Made by a program: the position numbers and the translations under genes
In this document: positions 46,341 to 58,341 of the stretch, piece by piece
Layout of the letters: every line of letters begins with the position of its first letter
Position numbering within the stretch: the stretch's first letter is position 1
The notes under the pieces: model-generated
Databases searched by the model: none
What the model was told of the DNA's origin: nothing
What the model saw: only the letters and a program-made list of their open reading frames with translations
NCBI GenBank assembly: GCA_039621445.1
Contig: CP154956.1
Span: 44,745,291 to 44,809,290, forward strand
Length of the DNA: 64,000 bases
DNA from: Euglena gracilis
Taxonomy: Eukaryota; Euglenida; Euglenophyceae; Euglenales
Direction of reading: 5' to 3'

Positions 46341-47462
46341 CTGAGGCCAAGGCGGAGGGGGAGGGGAGGGGGGGATGCCCGGCCGCCGCCACCCCGGCCA
46401 CTGAACCCGGGCCGAACCTGGGCCTAATTGAGGCCCAAATTGACGGCCGAAATCCACCCTGAGCCCTGTCCCAAACCTGAACCCAATCCCAATCCCTACT
46501 ACTCCGATCCTTGTCCCTGAGAACCAACCCTGACCCTAACCCTGCACCTTGCGTACACTTTCCATGCTGCAGAATCGTGGTTGTTCTGCAGGGAGAAGGA
46601 AGAGAGGGAAAATTTGATTTCGGACCCTTTTGTTAAATGTAAGTCGAACCCTCCGCCGTTGTGGATAAAGCGCTGCCCCCCACCCCCAGGAGGGGTGTGT
46701 CCGTTTTGAGGCCACCAATTGCCACCCAGCCTTGGCTGGAGAATCGAGCGGGCGGAGCCCCAACCTGCAGCAATGCACAGTGGGTGGTGCATCAATCAAC
46801 ACCCACCGTGCCCCCATCCTTCTTCCCTTACAGCCAGGATTTGTTGCCGCTGACTCTTCTTTTTACACACCATACGCCAGATGCCATCTGCTGGTCCTGC
46901 CCAGCAAACCAGCAGCAGCCGATGCTTGGACCTTCTGGCCGCTGAGCATTTTGTGAGATTCACCTGTAACTTCAAATGCAAAGCGAGGCCTCCCCCCACG
47001 TCATTGAACGCCGTCCCTGGCTCCGAACACAGAGAGCTTCTTTGGGGGCACATGTGCCAGCAAGCAGTCGTTTCCTGGCAACCTGAAGCAAAAAGAAAAA
47101 AATTCTTCCCCAAACTCTCCCTCAATAGCGAACACTCTACAAGACTGGCTGAGGGCCAGGCTTCTTTTCCGAAACCTCTGGTGTCTTATGCTATGGGGTG
47201 CCTGCCGCCCCATGGGCAGACACCCCCCCCCTGGTTGTTCGGTTTTGGGTCTCAAATTTGGGTTTTGGGTCTCAAATCTTTCCCATGAAAAAAAATGCCA
47301 TCTTTGGGCGCCTTCAGTGCTGGAAGATGTGCTGGAGCACCACCCGCCCCAAAACCCAACTCCCTTGGGGAGGGGGGAGGGGGATTCTTTCCCCCCGTAG
47401 CACTTTGCCCTCCGCCGGGGGCCAACCTTCCTTGAAAAGCAGTCCACGGAGGGCACCATCAC

Positions 47463-47626
47463 GCGGTGGGCAGGCGCACTTCAGCCGGAGGCGGTTGGTG
47501 GCCGCCACGGAGAGGCTGGCGTGCCACTCGCCCTCCTTGAACTCGTCCTCCCCGTCCTCCTCCGGGAGCCGGGGGCCCTTCTTGTGGTGGAACTGGAAGT
47601 CGAAGGAGGACAGCGTGGAGACCCGG
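47463..47626 (-). CDS. SART-1/SNU66-like motif exon, copy 3
   Basis: Acceptor GAGGGCAG, then VSTLSSFDFQFHHKKGPRLP, an acidic EEDGEDEFKEGE, and WHASLSVAATNRLRLK. The last part matches the W-x-x-x-LSV-x-x-TN-x-LR pattern of the other two copies but loses the KLGLKPL end. Donor probably CCGC|GTGATG. Confidence 0.45.
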
Positions 47627-48756
47627 CTGCCCTCCCGCCCTGGTGGGGGGGGGGGGATAGGTCAGGGTTGAAAGGGCAAGTGGGGGGCCGGGCATACCAT
47701 TGCTTACCGACCCCACAGGGGGGGAGGGGGCCACTTTCCACTTTCAAAAACCAAGTCAGCCACTTTTCAAAGACAAGTCACCCACTTCGTTGGTCACTCT
47801 GGCCACTCGGTTTAAAATCAATGGATTTTGGCCCAACCCCGAAAATAAATTTCCGGTGCCTTTTATGCTTGGTTGTTCTCCTTAACATTTTTACAGCCCA
47901 GGCCCCAGCCATTTGTCCAAAAAAGTTTTGCAGAACAGTAAGGAAGCAACAGAAACGCTGGAATGGTCACCCATTTTTTCTGTTTTGGGTGGGCCGGCGC
48001 CAGGTTATGGCAATGAAAGGCCCACCTGCCACTATGAAATCGGAAACTCCAATTGCAGGTGGGAGGTTGAATCCAATTGACTGTCAATGCAGCAAAAGAA
48101 AGCTTTGCCCATTTTTCTAAATAATTTCAAACCGCCACCCCGAGTCACCACATCAACTTCCCCCTCCTTGGGTTGGGGGGGGTCCCCTGCCTGACGGGGG
48201 TAGGGGGGGGAGGGGAATGGTCCAGACAAGATACTTCGGGTTCCTGGACCCCCAAGAACACAAAATTTTTTAAAATTTTTTTGGATTTTTTGACAAAACT
48301 TTATCCAGGTGCCCCAAATTGTCTCTTCCGCCGTTTGGGGCAGGGGGAAATGGGCAAAAAAGGACAGGCCGGAAAATGGAGGCCACACCACTGTTGTGTG
48401 GGTGTCCCTGGGGGGGGGGTCTGGAACATACCATTGCTTAAGGTGTATCCGAACCCCCCCCCCAGGTGACTGACTGGTTTTTTCGGAGTGACTGCCCCCC
48501 CCCCTCCCCCCACCCCAAAAATCAGATCAGACTGTCTAAGAGAATTCCCAAAAAAATTAGGCGCTTCGCACTGAAACCCATAGTCAGGTCTCCAGCCCGG
48601 GACCCCTTCCCCAAACACCCCCCGGGGGTCTTCTGAGTTAAAAAGAAGCCTAGATTCAAAAAATTCAATAAATACAAAAAGTGCATCACGCACGGACATA
48701 TGTGCAACCCTGAGTTGATATGCGCACACACGCGCACACATGCCAGGTGTACACAC

Positions 48757-48901
48757 CTTTGGCAGGAACCCATTTCATTTCCTCCTTCACCTCAGAAGGC
48801 TGGTCTGATGTTGCGGTGGTGCTTGTTGGCATGTCCAACGGCTTCAGTCCCAGCTTGGCACGGAGTTCGTTGGTGCTCGCGACAGAGAGGACCTCGTTCC
48901 A
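48757..48901 (-). CDS. SART-1/SNU66-like motif exon, copy 2 (best conserved)
   Basis: 145 nt between acceptor GTAGCCAG and donor AAAG|GTGTGT, phase 0 to 1. It reads WNEVLSVASTNELRAKLGLK then PLDMPTSTTATSDQPSEVKE. SART-1 proteins (U4/U6.U5 tri-snRNP component) carry a TNKLRAKLGLKPL segment near their N terminus, to which this is close. Function in splicing is inference from one short motif. Confidence 0.55.
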
Positions 48902-49329
48902 CTGGCTACAGGCCACCGGCCGAAATCACTTTGTGACACAGGCGGGGGTCACAAAGCAAAAGAACCACTCCCATTCGCAGGCCACAGGACTCCCACCCTC
49001 CGACTGTGGCCGCCGGGTGAAAGATTTGCCGACCTCTGATTGGGGCACTCAGAGAGACCAACACTTGCTTCCCGGCAACCATTTCTCCACCCCCCCCCCA
49101 AAAGTCGTCACGAAAACAACCGTCCGGCAAGACAGCCGGAGCTCTGCGGCGGCCTGCCCGCCCCTCCTCCAACTCCGTTTCGTTCATGCGGGGCCCGGGC
49201 CGTGGGGCACCGCCGCGGTCCGCCTCACCTGTGGGGGCGAGGGAGCCGGCGGACCCGGCCGCCAAGCGATGCGGTGAGAGACGTCCGGGGGTCGACTGGT
49301 CGACTTGTGTGCGCTGATGGTCCCCCGTG

Positions 49330-49618
49330 CAGGGGCTTTTTAAAGACCGGGGGGGGGTCCCCCCCCACCCACCCACCCTGGGCCCCCCGGGGGGGGGTCC
49401 CGGGGGACCCACAAAAAAAAATGGCCGAAAAATCGCGAAAAGTGCTAAAAATAGCACTTTTTTGGCGCATTCGGCGCCGAAAAGTATATCCCACCCCCCC
49501 CCTGGGGGGACCCCCCCTGGGGGGGGCCCTCTGGGGGAACCCCCCCTGGGGGGGGGGGGGCTCGGCCGAACCCACCCACCCTACCCCCCCCCGGGGTCCA
49601 CGACTAAAAAAACCCCTG
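49330..49618. mobile_element. Short hAT-like element, TSD CCCCCGTG
   Basis: Left end CAGGGGCTTTTTAAAGACC, right end ACTAAAAAAACCCCTG, flanked exactly by CCCCCGTG at 49322-49329 and 49619-49626. Interior: paired G/C runs and a GGCGCATTCGGCGCC hairpin near 49465. Related copies at 10551-10802 and 29844-30116. Confidence 0.72.
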
Positions 49619-51386
49619 CCCCCGTGTGTCCATTTGGCAAGCATCTGAGCGTGCGGGTCTGGGAGGACGACAGCGGGGCGTGAGGCAGGAGAGGCCAGGA
49701 TGCGGGTGTTGGGCCGACACATTTTTCGGGGTCTTTTGGGGGGCCCAAAAAATCTTAAGTAAGTTGAAAATATTTAACTCCAGCCCTCACCCCTTAATCA
49801 CCCACCTTAGCATAATATTTTGTGTTGATTAATTCAGAAATCGTGCGGTGAGTGTGAGTCCAGGAAAGGACCAACGGAAGCACGATACCTTCGCTGTCGT
49901 CAGAGTGCCCCTGGCTGCCTGAACCATCATCAGCCTCCTTGTGAACAGAGACATCGGCGAGAATCCAACCCCAAAACCAACATCCACCAATTGTTTGGAG
50001 ATACCATTAACCCAAAGTTTTGGAACAGATTCAAATCACAACAAAAAGAAAGGGAGACAATATAAAAAACATGAAACCCTGAGGAACGTCTTCTCGTCAA
50101 TTCGCAACGACCTACCAAAGACGCCTCTGGTCTGCTGCCGCGGCGTCTGCTGCTGTGGGACGCTCACCGGCACAGCACCACCAGAAAGCCACCGCTCCGT
50201 CACCCTCTGGTGGTGCAGTGGGCAGGGTCCTGTGGCCTCGGGGGTGGCCGGCGGTCAGGGTGGTCGCAGGCTGGGTGGAATTGAACCCACGTCGGCTGCG
50301 ACCCCTAAGTTGTGTGATCTTTCATCGGAATCAATGAAAGTTTGCTGTACATTGAAACAAAACAAAAACAAAAACAAATCGAACCACGATAAAGATGGTT
50401 ATGGTGTTTTTTGCCTTTTAATCTGACGTGTCTCCGCACACCATCAGTCCAATGTTTGCGCCAAACGAACAACCACCCACCCATCCAACATTCTTCTCCT
50501 CTCCCTCAAAAGATCAGATCCCAGGCCGATCAGACAAAAAAAACAAAGACACGATCCTCCCATCAAAACCAAGACCACCCCCTGACGGTGCGCCTGGGAT
50601 GGTGAAAAAGGTCTGTGAAAAATACTTGAAGACCCAACTGTGAGCACAAAAATGACAAAAATTCTGGGTTTTGGGATGTTCAATATGAACCAACTTAAAT
50701 CTAGCACGAAGCACGTAAATAAACTTTTTTTGTGTTTTGGTTACCACCAAAAATAATCACTTTGCGTCAAAGAAAAATCAAAGACAAGATCCCCCAGAAC
50801 AAGACCCCCCAAAAAATGGTCTGATTTCGGGGGGGGGGGGTCCTGTCATTAGATAATATTCCCATTTTGAGCGGCGGGATAATATTATATTATTATTTGA
50901 GATATCATTATTACAATGTTACTTGGGTAATTTAATGAACTCAAAAATTTAGAGAAATTGGCGTCATGGGTAAGTGAATAATGGGCTGCAAGGGTGTCAG
51001 AAAACTGTGCATTTGAAGTGAATGTAATTTCCAGTGGCAAGCTCACTTCGGCTTGTTTTGTCTTCATTGGGTTGCAGGTGGGAGAGTGCACCGAGGTGTT
51101 TTGCAATTTTTTCATGCCCAAACGTCACATCAGAGGCAATGTTTAATGCACTTCTACACATACAGAGAGTATTTTCAGTGGGAAACCACCATTTTCACAA
51201 ATGTGGGGTTGGCCGTGAAAGCTTGACCCCACGGACACATCGACACTGAGTGAAGGACATCCACTTTGCAATTTGGTGTTGCAAACAAAATTCTACGAGA
51301 CTTTATACAAGATCGACGTCAACCAGAAAAAGGTTCATGAACTTCAGTTTCGCAGGCCGTTATTTTTTCATTTGGTTAGGCGGGTA

Positions 51387-51567
51387 CCTCCCCCCCCCTT
51401 GTCGTTGACACGCCAATGTTCCAGGAGAATGCCGTTGACACGGGGGGGGTGTCAACGACACGCCATGTCAATGTCACTGTGGTTCAATAGGTAGTGTTCC
51501 AGAAAAGTGTCGTTGACACGGGGAGTGTGTCAACAACACGCCGTGTCAACGACAAGGGGGGGGGAGG
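51387..51567. mobile_element. TA-flanked element with GTTGACACG inverted repeats, 181 bp
   Basis: Ends CCTCCCCCCCC-TTGTCGTTGACACG and CGTGTCAACGACAA-GGGGGGGGGAGG flanked by TA (51385-51386, 51568-51569). Inner GTTGACACGGGG and GTGTCAACGACACG words form further hairpins. A looser relative lies at about 56030-56215. Confidence 0.66.
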
Positions 51568-51839
51568 TAATAGACACAGGTTTGCAATGTGTCTATCTGT
51601 TGGACGTTAGGGGGGGGGGGTGCACACGGAAATCCCCGATTTTGACCTCTTTTGGGCCAAACGGAGAATTGTGGTCCAGGTCCTCCCACTTCCAACTCTT
51701 TGAATAAGCCTTACGTGTGCACACGGCTTCGATAGTTTGCTGCCTCTTTGCAAGCACCCTACAAGCCCATAACAGCAATCCGTGGGATGGGTCAACCCCC
51801 ACACACACAGCCCGGGCGGTGGGCCGCCGGCCGGGGCAC

Positions 51840-51908
51840 GTCCAGCAGGCGCAGCCCCAGGCGGGCCCGCAGCTCATTGGTCGCCTCGACGGAGAGCGAC
51901 TCGTGCCA
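51840..51908 (-). CDS. SART-1/SNU66-like motif exon, copy 1
   Basis: Reads EWHESLSVEATNELRARLGL then RLLD in a GC-rich island, with donor GAC|GTGCCC or a later GTGTGTG. The acceptor is unclear: frame stays open upstream through a Gly/Ala/Arg-rich stretch, so the exon may start further right (up to about 52030). Confidence 0.5.
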
Positions 51909-52439
51909 CTCCCCGTCCCCGGCCCCGCCGCCGGCCCCGCCACGCGGCCGCCGGGGTGGGCTCCGCGACGCCCGGCCGCGCCTTGCTGGGGACCGGTGGC
52001 AGGGCAGCCTGGCGCACCCCCCGGCCGCCCCGCGGGGAGTGGGGGAGGGTTGAGGCTTGGGAGGGGGGGTAACACTGCAGCAGGACACAGCCCTTGATTG
52101 TACGGCTGAGAAATGGAATGCAGGACCTTTGGGTGGGGAAAGATGGACAGCAAAGCTGCAAACGATGGGGTGCAGGAGGGGCGTGTGCATACGTGCTCGC
52201 CTGATCCTGTTGCACTTTGTTTGGATCACTCCGACGGGTTCTTTGGTAGCTTCCAGGTACTTTTTTCGGCAGGAACCTCGACACTGCAAGGAAGTTCTGA
52301 AAATCCACAATCTGTGCAATGTCACATGCATTTGGTGTCAGGTGGTGGGAACCCTCGGATGCTTCCCGGCCGCAGGGGTGCAGGGGATTCGGGGCCCAGC
52401 CGCCAGGGTGCCCTGGCTGGGATTGGTTCTCGGCGTCAC

Positions 52440-52615
52440 TGGACGACGGACTGGACGACGGACTGGCCGGCCTCCGGGGGGCGGGGCCCCGCCGTTCGCC
52501 GCTGCGGCCGGGGGGCGGGGCCGGCCCCGCCGGGGGGGCGGTCCGGCGACTCAGCTTCTCCCGGATGCTGCTCGCCACGGCGGCGGCGGACCCCACAGGT
52601 CTTCTGGGCACGGCT
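52440..52615 (-). CDS. Candidate exon with SIREKLSRR motif
   Basis: Open frame with VASSIREKLSRRTAPPAG followed by Pro/Ser-rich sequence including an exact 12-bp repeat (PSSSPSSSD). REKL followed by basic residues also follows the LGLKPL motif in SART-1 proteins, but here it lies upstream of copy 1. Splice limits not resolved. Confidence 0.38.
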
Positions 52616-53198
52616 TTTCTTACGGGAGAGATGGAGAACTCTGGCTTCATTGTGCCGGGTCCATGCCCCAGGGAGGACCAACCTCTGGAGGGGGAGACTG
52701 TTGACTCTAACATCGGGGAGGCAACTGGCAGCACAGCGACCAATTTTTGCTGAAACCTGCGGCAAATCATTTCTGCGCGCCTTTCTCTGGCAAAGCGGTC
52801 TGCATTTTTCGTCCCAATAATGTCAAGGCCATCGTCAAATCCAGACCAGACATAGGGGGTGGAGGTTTCACCATTTTCCAGCCTGAACTCTCCAGCCACC
52901 GGGAATGGGCCCTCCCAGACTTGTTAAGCAAAGTACTGCCTGCAGGCGGGTGGCACACGTCGCCTTCCAATGCCTGCTCCTCGCTAGAGTCATCGTCTTA
53001 GCCGGCAAGCCTCTTGACCCTCTTCCCCCCCCCCAGAGAAATCAATGAGTCAAATCAATCAGCAGCCAAAGCACAGATTTTGGGTGATCCCCAACCTCAC
53101 CTCCCCCAAAAAAACAAAATTGCAGTGCGCAAGGAAAAATTCCAATGTAGCTGAAGTGGGGGACCCAAATCCACCCACCACAGCACCAGGATGTGGTT

Positions 53199-53540
53199 GT
53201 AAACCCCCCCGCAAAATAATGGGGCAGTGCCCTTTGAGTGAGCAGTGCCCAAATAACGGGGCAGGGGGCAGGCCGAAAAAGACGGTTCCAATAACGGTGC
53301 ACCCTCAGTTTTTTTGATCCAAGAGGTTAGCGCGGACGAAAATATTCCACGACGCTTGTCTGCCGCGGGTACATACATGTATACATATGTGTACAAACAT
53401 GCATACATATTTGTGTGTATGACACGGATTTACCAGTTTGATGATGATGGGTGGTGCTCAAACAACGGGGCAGGGGGGAAGGTCGAAAAGATGTTGCTGG
53501 TAACGGGGCACCCCGCCCCGTTATTTGGGGGGGATTCCCC
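53199..53540. mobile_element. Probable G-run inverted-repeat element
   Basis: Left AAACCCCCCCGCAAAATAAT then GGGGCAG; right CCCCGCCCCGTTATTTGGGG. Several AACGGGGCAGGGG words between. Ends less regular than the others. Confidence 0.38.
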
Positions 53541-53624
53541 CACTGCCCATTGGGCATCCTGGATCCTTGTTCAACCCTGCCCCCTCCCCCACAATTGTGG
53601 AGACATGGGCAGCAAGAGCCGTGC

Positions 53625-53800
53625 CAGTCACGCTGCCCCCTCCCCTCCAGCCTGTTGCGGGTGGTTGTGGCCGGTCGCCGGGACAACTTCGCCCGGACAT
53701 CAGCGGCCATGGAGACGCCCGCCGATGGACGGTCCCGAGACGCCCCCGCTTGGCTGGTGGCATCATCACTTGTGAAATCGCTGGTGAGCCCTTTCCAAGT
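53625..53800 (-). CDS. Candidate exon with DVRAKLSRR motif
   Basis: Frame reads SMAADVRAKLSRRPATTTRN after a Ser/Asp/Thr-rich lead (SDFTSDDATSQAGASRDR); possible donor CAGC|GTGACT. The VRAKLSRR core matches IREKLSRR at 52.5 kb, supporting a duplicated exon. Limits approximate. Confidence 0.36.
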
Positions 53801-53999
53801 CTTTTTGTTCGCCTCGCGTTGCCCCTTAGCAGGGTGTTGCTGAACTGAAGGAGACTGACCCTGTCCAGGCAGCATCGATGACAGGGGGGGGAATGCAACA
53901 TGGCCCCTCAAAAACACGACTCAAAAAAGGGCCACAAAAATTCAAATACAAAACAAACGCCAAAAAATATGATCGCCAGGAAAAATCTGGAGCAAAATG

Positions 54000-55784
54000 T
54001 CCAAAATGCACAATTTTCCTAAGTGAAGTCATTTCTGGGCAGAACTCAAAAGGGTCGAGAGGGAAAAATGTATGACAAAAAACAAAAGAAAAAACAAAAA
54101 AAACTTGCTTGTTCTTCCCCTTGTTGTGGACCCCGTGGACCCCTGGACCTCTTGTTGTGGATGACGATTCTTTTTGTCCAGCCAGCGGAAGGTGGCTAGA
54201 CAATAACAGACAAAGAGATTTCAAAATTCAAATGTGTCAAATACGGGCAAAATAAATCCTTGACTCATTGAATTTAATCTTGAATGACTTCGGGTGTTTT
54301 GCAGCTTGATTTCTTCGGTTTGGTCCTACCATGGGTCCCTGCTTCAAGGAAATGAAATGTGAAGAGAAGAAAGAAGAGAAGATAAACTAATCTGAATTAC
54401 GAGTGAAAGCACCTTTCATGGGATAAACACAATTTGCTAATGGATCAACTCCACTCCTGCGTGACCAGGAATTTTCGCAAGCACTTTGTCATGTGCCCGA
54501 CCTCACAGAACAGAATGCATCCCAAAAAAAACGGCATTTCTTAATCAGTTCCTTCGATTTTCAAATTACTGCTTGGCCATGAGAAAGAGGGGGAATATTG
54601 CCTTTTGTCTCAGGAGCAAGCCAAGCCGCCAGACAGCCATTGTCTATTGTCCATTAGAAAGAATTTCAGTCTGTTGAATGTAAAAAATACCGGATGCCCA
54701 CTGACATTTGGGAATAAAGAGCTGGAGGGAGCTGCAATGAATGATGGGCAGGTTGTGAATGGCCAGCATGCTCATCCCAACCGCGATGCTGGAAAGCCGC
54801 CTCACTTCCATCCAGAGATGACTACAAGATAAATATGCAAAAAAAAAGAACAAGAATGACATGGAGAACTTCGCACTCTCAGTTTTGTCAAAAAAGTAAA
54901 CTCATCATCCCCCCACAAAACTCAACTAAGCAAAAGGCAACTGACATACTATAAACAAAGGAGGCTGTTCTCTGCAGAATTTATCTGCAGCCTAAAGATC
55001 ATGAAAATGAATTTTTTTGCGCACTTTGGCAAATTGTTTGCTGTTCTATGCCTCCTTCCTGTCCTTGTACAGCAAGACCAGGGCGTTGCTTAAGACCCCC
55101 CAGTGGGGTGTCCTGGAAAATGTGGGCTGGTTGGAAATAGGCTGCTTGCTGACCCCCCCCCCCCAATAGGGGTCCCAGGGCTGAAACTAGGCCCAGCTGG
55201 GGGTCGAACCAAGAAATTGAAACTGCAAAAATGCCCCAAAAAAACTGCCAACAATTCAAAACCATTTTTAACCAAGTTGCCTTGGCCAGCCTTTATGTGA
55301 AAAAAATGGGCAAAAATGGGCAAAAATGGGTCAATATTTTTGCCCATTTTTTGCCCATTTTTTTTCTGAACCCCCGAACACCCCCCCCCCCACTTATAAA
55401 CCCCCCTCCGGCCGACCAACCAAACCTTGACTTATAGACCCCCCCCTTTTTGGGAAGAAAAATGAAAGCCACCGGGGGTCGGGTTTTCACCAACAATTCC
55501 TTGACTCATAACCTCCCCCCTCTTCAACTTACCAACCAAACCAAATGGTGTAATGGGAACCAATGCTCTCAGACAAACTAAAAATACAGTATTGCCAACC
55601 TCACCCCCCCCCCAAATATAAACACCCAGGGTTTATAGAATGCATCATTTTGACAACATTTTTTTTGAAAAATAGCAGTCAATCAGACACAAAAATATGG
55701 TTCAATCACAAAACTCATTCATTTCTGCAACTGGAAATGCCAATTATTTAGATACCAGGCAGTTTCTGTCCGTTAAAACCCCCT

Positions 55785-55871
<87 letters not shown>

Positions 55872-56029
55872 CTGACGATGATGACGATGATGACAATGAA
55901 AATATCAATTATACCCAGTAAAAGAACTTTCATTGTGAATCCTTTGTTGACCAAAACTATGACACAGGACAGAAAAAGCAGAAGATGAGGGCAGGTGCTG
56001 TTCATTCGAATTTCTAGCTGGATGAGGCA
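54000..56029. other. Non-coding stretch
   Basis: AT-rich DNA with a G-run insert at about 55085-55190 and CCCCCCCACTTATAAACC-type words at 55380-55440; otherwise only the (ATG)n repeat. No exon-like island seen. Confidence 0.4.
55785..55898. repeat. (ATG)n microsatellite
   Basis: About 29 pure units, then imperfect GATGACGATG copies. Confidence 0.95.
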
Positions 56030-56215
56030 ACCTCCCCCCCCCCTGCCTTGACGGGCCAAAGAGCGGGGGAAGTGCAGTTGACACGGGGTGTGTGTCATGG
56101 ACACGCCGTGTCATGTGCACTGTGCCATAAATAAAATGGCATTTTGGGTACGGGAAAAGTGCGGTTGACATGGGGGGGGTGTCATGGGCCAGCTGTGTCA
56201 AGGACAAAAGGGGGG
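56030..56215. mobile_element. Relative of the GTTGACACG element
   Basis: Left CCTCCCCCCCCCCTGCCTTGA, internal GTTGACACGGGGTGTGTGTC and GACACGCCGTGTC, right GTGTCAAGGACAAAAGGGGG. Same design as 51387-51567, more diverged; flanks not clear. Confidence 0.45.
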
Positions 56216-56344
56216 GGAAGGAGCATGTTTTCTTTGCCGTTGAATCTTTCACCGAAGGAAATTTTTCTTTGCCGTTTCTTTTGGAACTTTTTTTCCTTTC
56301 AGAACTGAAAAAAAATAAATAATAAAATACCTGAGCCACCTCAG

Positions 56345-56440
56345 ATCTTGCCTTGGCTATTGGGCAAGAGTGGCATTGAACCCCTGGCCAGGAAATTGGT
56401 AAATGTGTTTTACGGCTGCACTATCTGACTACACTCAAAG
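56345..56440 (-). repeat. Possible tRNA-derived SINE fragment
   Basis: On the minus strand: GTAGTCAGATAGTGCAGCC (A-box-like), about 30 bp, then CCAGGGGTTCAATGCCAC (B-box-like GGTTCAATGCC). Spacing fits a polymerase III promoter; no tail was identified. Confidence 0.33.
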
Positions 56441-56759
56441 AATCATTTACGGAGGGAGAGAGAACATATATGCCCCACAGGGGTGGGGGCATGCCTGAAT
56501 TGGCCATCAAAATATGAGCAAAAACAGGGTGGGGTGTTTTGGCCATTATTGTCCAAAATGATCCTAAACGCCCCAAAAGGGCAAAATTGCCCCCAAACAT
56601 ACCACCGTACCTTATATGTGTCAATGGGCATGTGTGGTGGGAAACTCCTGAAAACCCACAAAAAATATAGCAATAACATACAAAATATGCGAAACACGAG
56701 CTTATTGACAAAAAAATGAAATATACCTAAAGCAAGGTATGTGAGCAAAATAAGGGCGC

Positions 56760-56870
56760 ACCCCCCCCGCGCGCGCTCTGTGCTGTCATCCCTGCTTCCT
56801 TCGTCCTCCTCCCTTTCACTGTCACTGTCCACATCGCACTTGTTCCAGGACCGAGCATTTAGTTTGGACT
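56760..56870 (-). CDS. Candidate acidic exon
   Basis: One frame reads CDVDSDSEREEDEGSRDDST then ERARGG. Acidic Ser/Asp-rich stretches are common in nuclear proteins, but splice sites are weak. It could be an early exon of the region-3 gene or chance. Confidence 0.2.
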
Positions 56871-56998
56871 CTTTCAACCATCACAAAACACCACAAACCC
56901 CTGAACTGAACATTCAGCTGCCAAAAAAAACTCTCACACTGACCAGCAGTGAATCCACCAAAATCCGCTGTGAAGATTCGAGTAATACAGATGAGCAA

Positions 56999-57010
56999 GC
57001 ACACACACAC

Positions 57011-57048
<38 letters not shown>

Positions 57049-57050
57049 AA
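56999..57050. repeat. (CA)n with CGCGCG core
   Basis: CA repeat interrupted by CGCGCG. Confidence 0.9.
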
Positions 57051-57059
57051 ACGTCCTCA

Positions 57060-58340
57060 AATAATTTTTAGGAACAGAATTAGCGAACCTCTCGTGGGTG
57101 GCTAGAGGGGGGAGTTCCCAAACAGGGATTTCTTTGAAGACCAGGTTGGGGTTCCATTCCGCCCAGTGGGGAGGGGATCCAGGAGACCCATTTTGGGGGG
57201 GTCACTTTTGGGGCTAAAAGATTCTCGGCGCTTGGCGCCGAAAAAAAGCCAAGAATGGCCAAAACTGGCAGGGGACCCACAAGGCCCAATTATTGTGGTT
57301 TGATGCTCAAGATTTGGTTCTTTTAGGTTGATGAGAGTGTGCAGAAAGCAAATGTCTTAAAATCTGTGTTTCCATTCAGAAAATTTGGGTTTATGGGGAA
57401 AAAACAATAAAAATGTTTTTTGAGAATTTCTTATCCCCCACCTCCTAGGAGTCTTTAATGGCAGCTTGGTGCTGTAACCCCTATTTTCATCCTTTTAAAA
57501 TGGCGGTCCTTGCCTTGTCTGTCCTTCAGTCCACCTGTCTGTCTATCTGTCCAACCCTTTGTTTGTTATCAGGCTGTTTGTCGGTCGGATGGTTAGTCGG
57601 TCGGTCTGTCAGTCGGTCGTCAATCCGACTTGCCTGCCTGCTCACCTGAACCTCTTTCTGCCCCCCCCCCTGCATTATCACATTAATGCTGATGTTCTTT
57701 GACCTTTTTCGGAAAAGAATGTTCTGCTTCGCACCGGAATTGATTCTTTCACCCCAGTGAGGGCATCCTGAACTATCATCACGAATAGTGGCCTGGCCTG
57801 GCCTGTGAGAAAGGCATTGGCAGCCATTGTTAAAACGGCCCCATGCAACCAATCCAGTGGGGTTGGTGAAAAAAATTGGGTTGGTGGAATAGGGTTAGGG
57901 TAAGGAGTTAGGCCGAACTTTAGGCCTAGCTTATAGATTAGTGTTAGGTGTACAAGGTAGGCCTAAAATTTGGCCGAACTCCTAACCCTTACCAGACTCC
58001 ATCAACAATGCAAAAAAATGAACCCCTGGATTGGTTATACGCTCCCCACTGGGGGGAGGGGGGGCATACAAGCAATGGCCAGGTGTTCATAAACATCAGG
58101 GCAGCATGGGGTGGATGAGAAAATGGATTTGGGAGGATAATGGACAATCATTGTGCAACATCAGAAGCCATCTAAAAAGAAATCATCAAGCATCCTCCCC
58201 CCACCAGACTCGGGACAAAGTCAGCAGGGGTCTTGCTCAAAGCTTGCTGTAAATTGGCATACTGGGCCCAATCCTGGATAGGTGCCATATCATGACATTT
58301 TTTCTTTGCCACAGCAACCAATAAAAAAAGATATTGTTGT
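57060..58340. other. Non-coding stretch
   Basis: Contains a hairpin CGGCGCTTGGCGCCG (57229) within a G-run insert, and GGTCGGTCNGT-like pyrimidine/purine repeats at 57580-57620. No exon candidate. Confidence 0.4.
57895..57992. repeat. Imperfect palindrome TAAGGAGTTAGGCCGAAC
   Basis: GGGTAAGGAGTTAGGCCGAA at left is mirrored by TTGGCCGAACTCCTAACCC at right, with a TAGGCCTA-type inner part. Confidence 0.75.
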
Positions 58341-58341
58341 A

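Noticed and set aside
50200-50330. Possible tRNA gene (minus strand GGGTTCAATTCC with GGTCGCAG/CTGCGACC arms)
   Set aside because: Arms pair directly around the T-arm-like part with no room for D and anticodon arms.
51874-52899. 341-codon minus ORF as a single gene
   Set aside because: Only the IREKLSRR part looks coding; the ends are low-complexity and the frame changes before the SART-1-like motif.
55785-55921. Poly-Met and poly-Asp ORFs
   Set aside because: Frames of the (ATG)n repeat.
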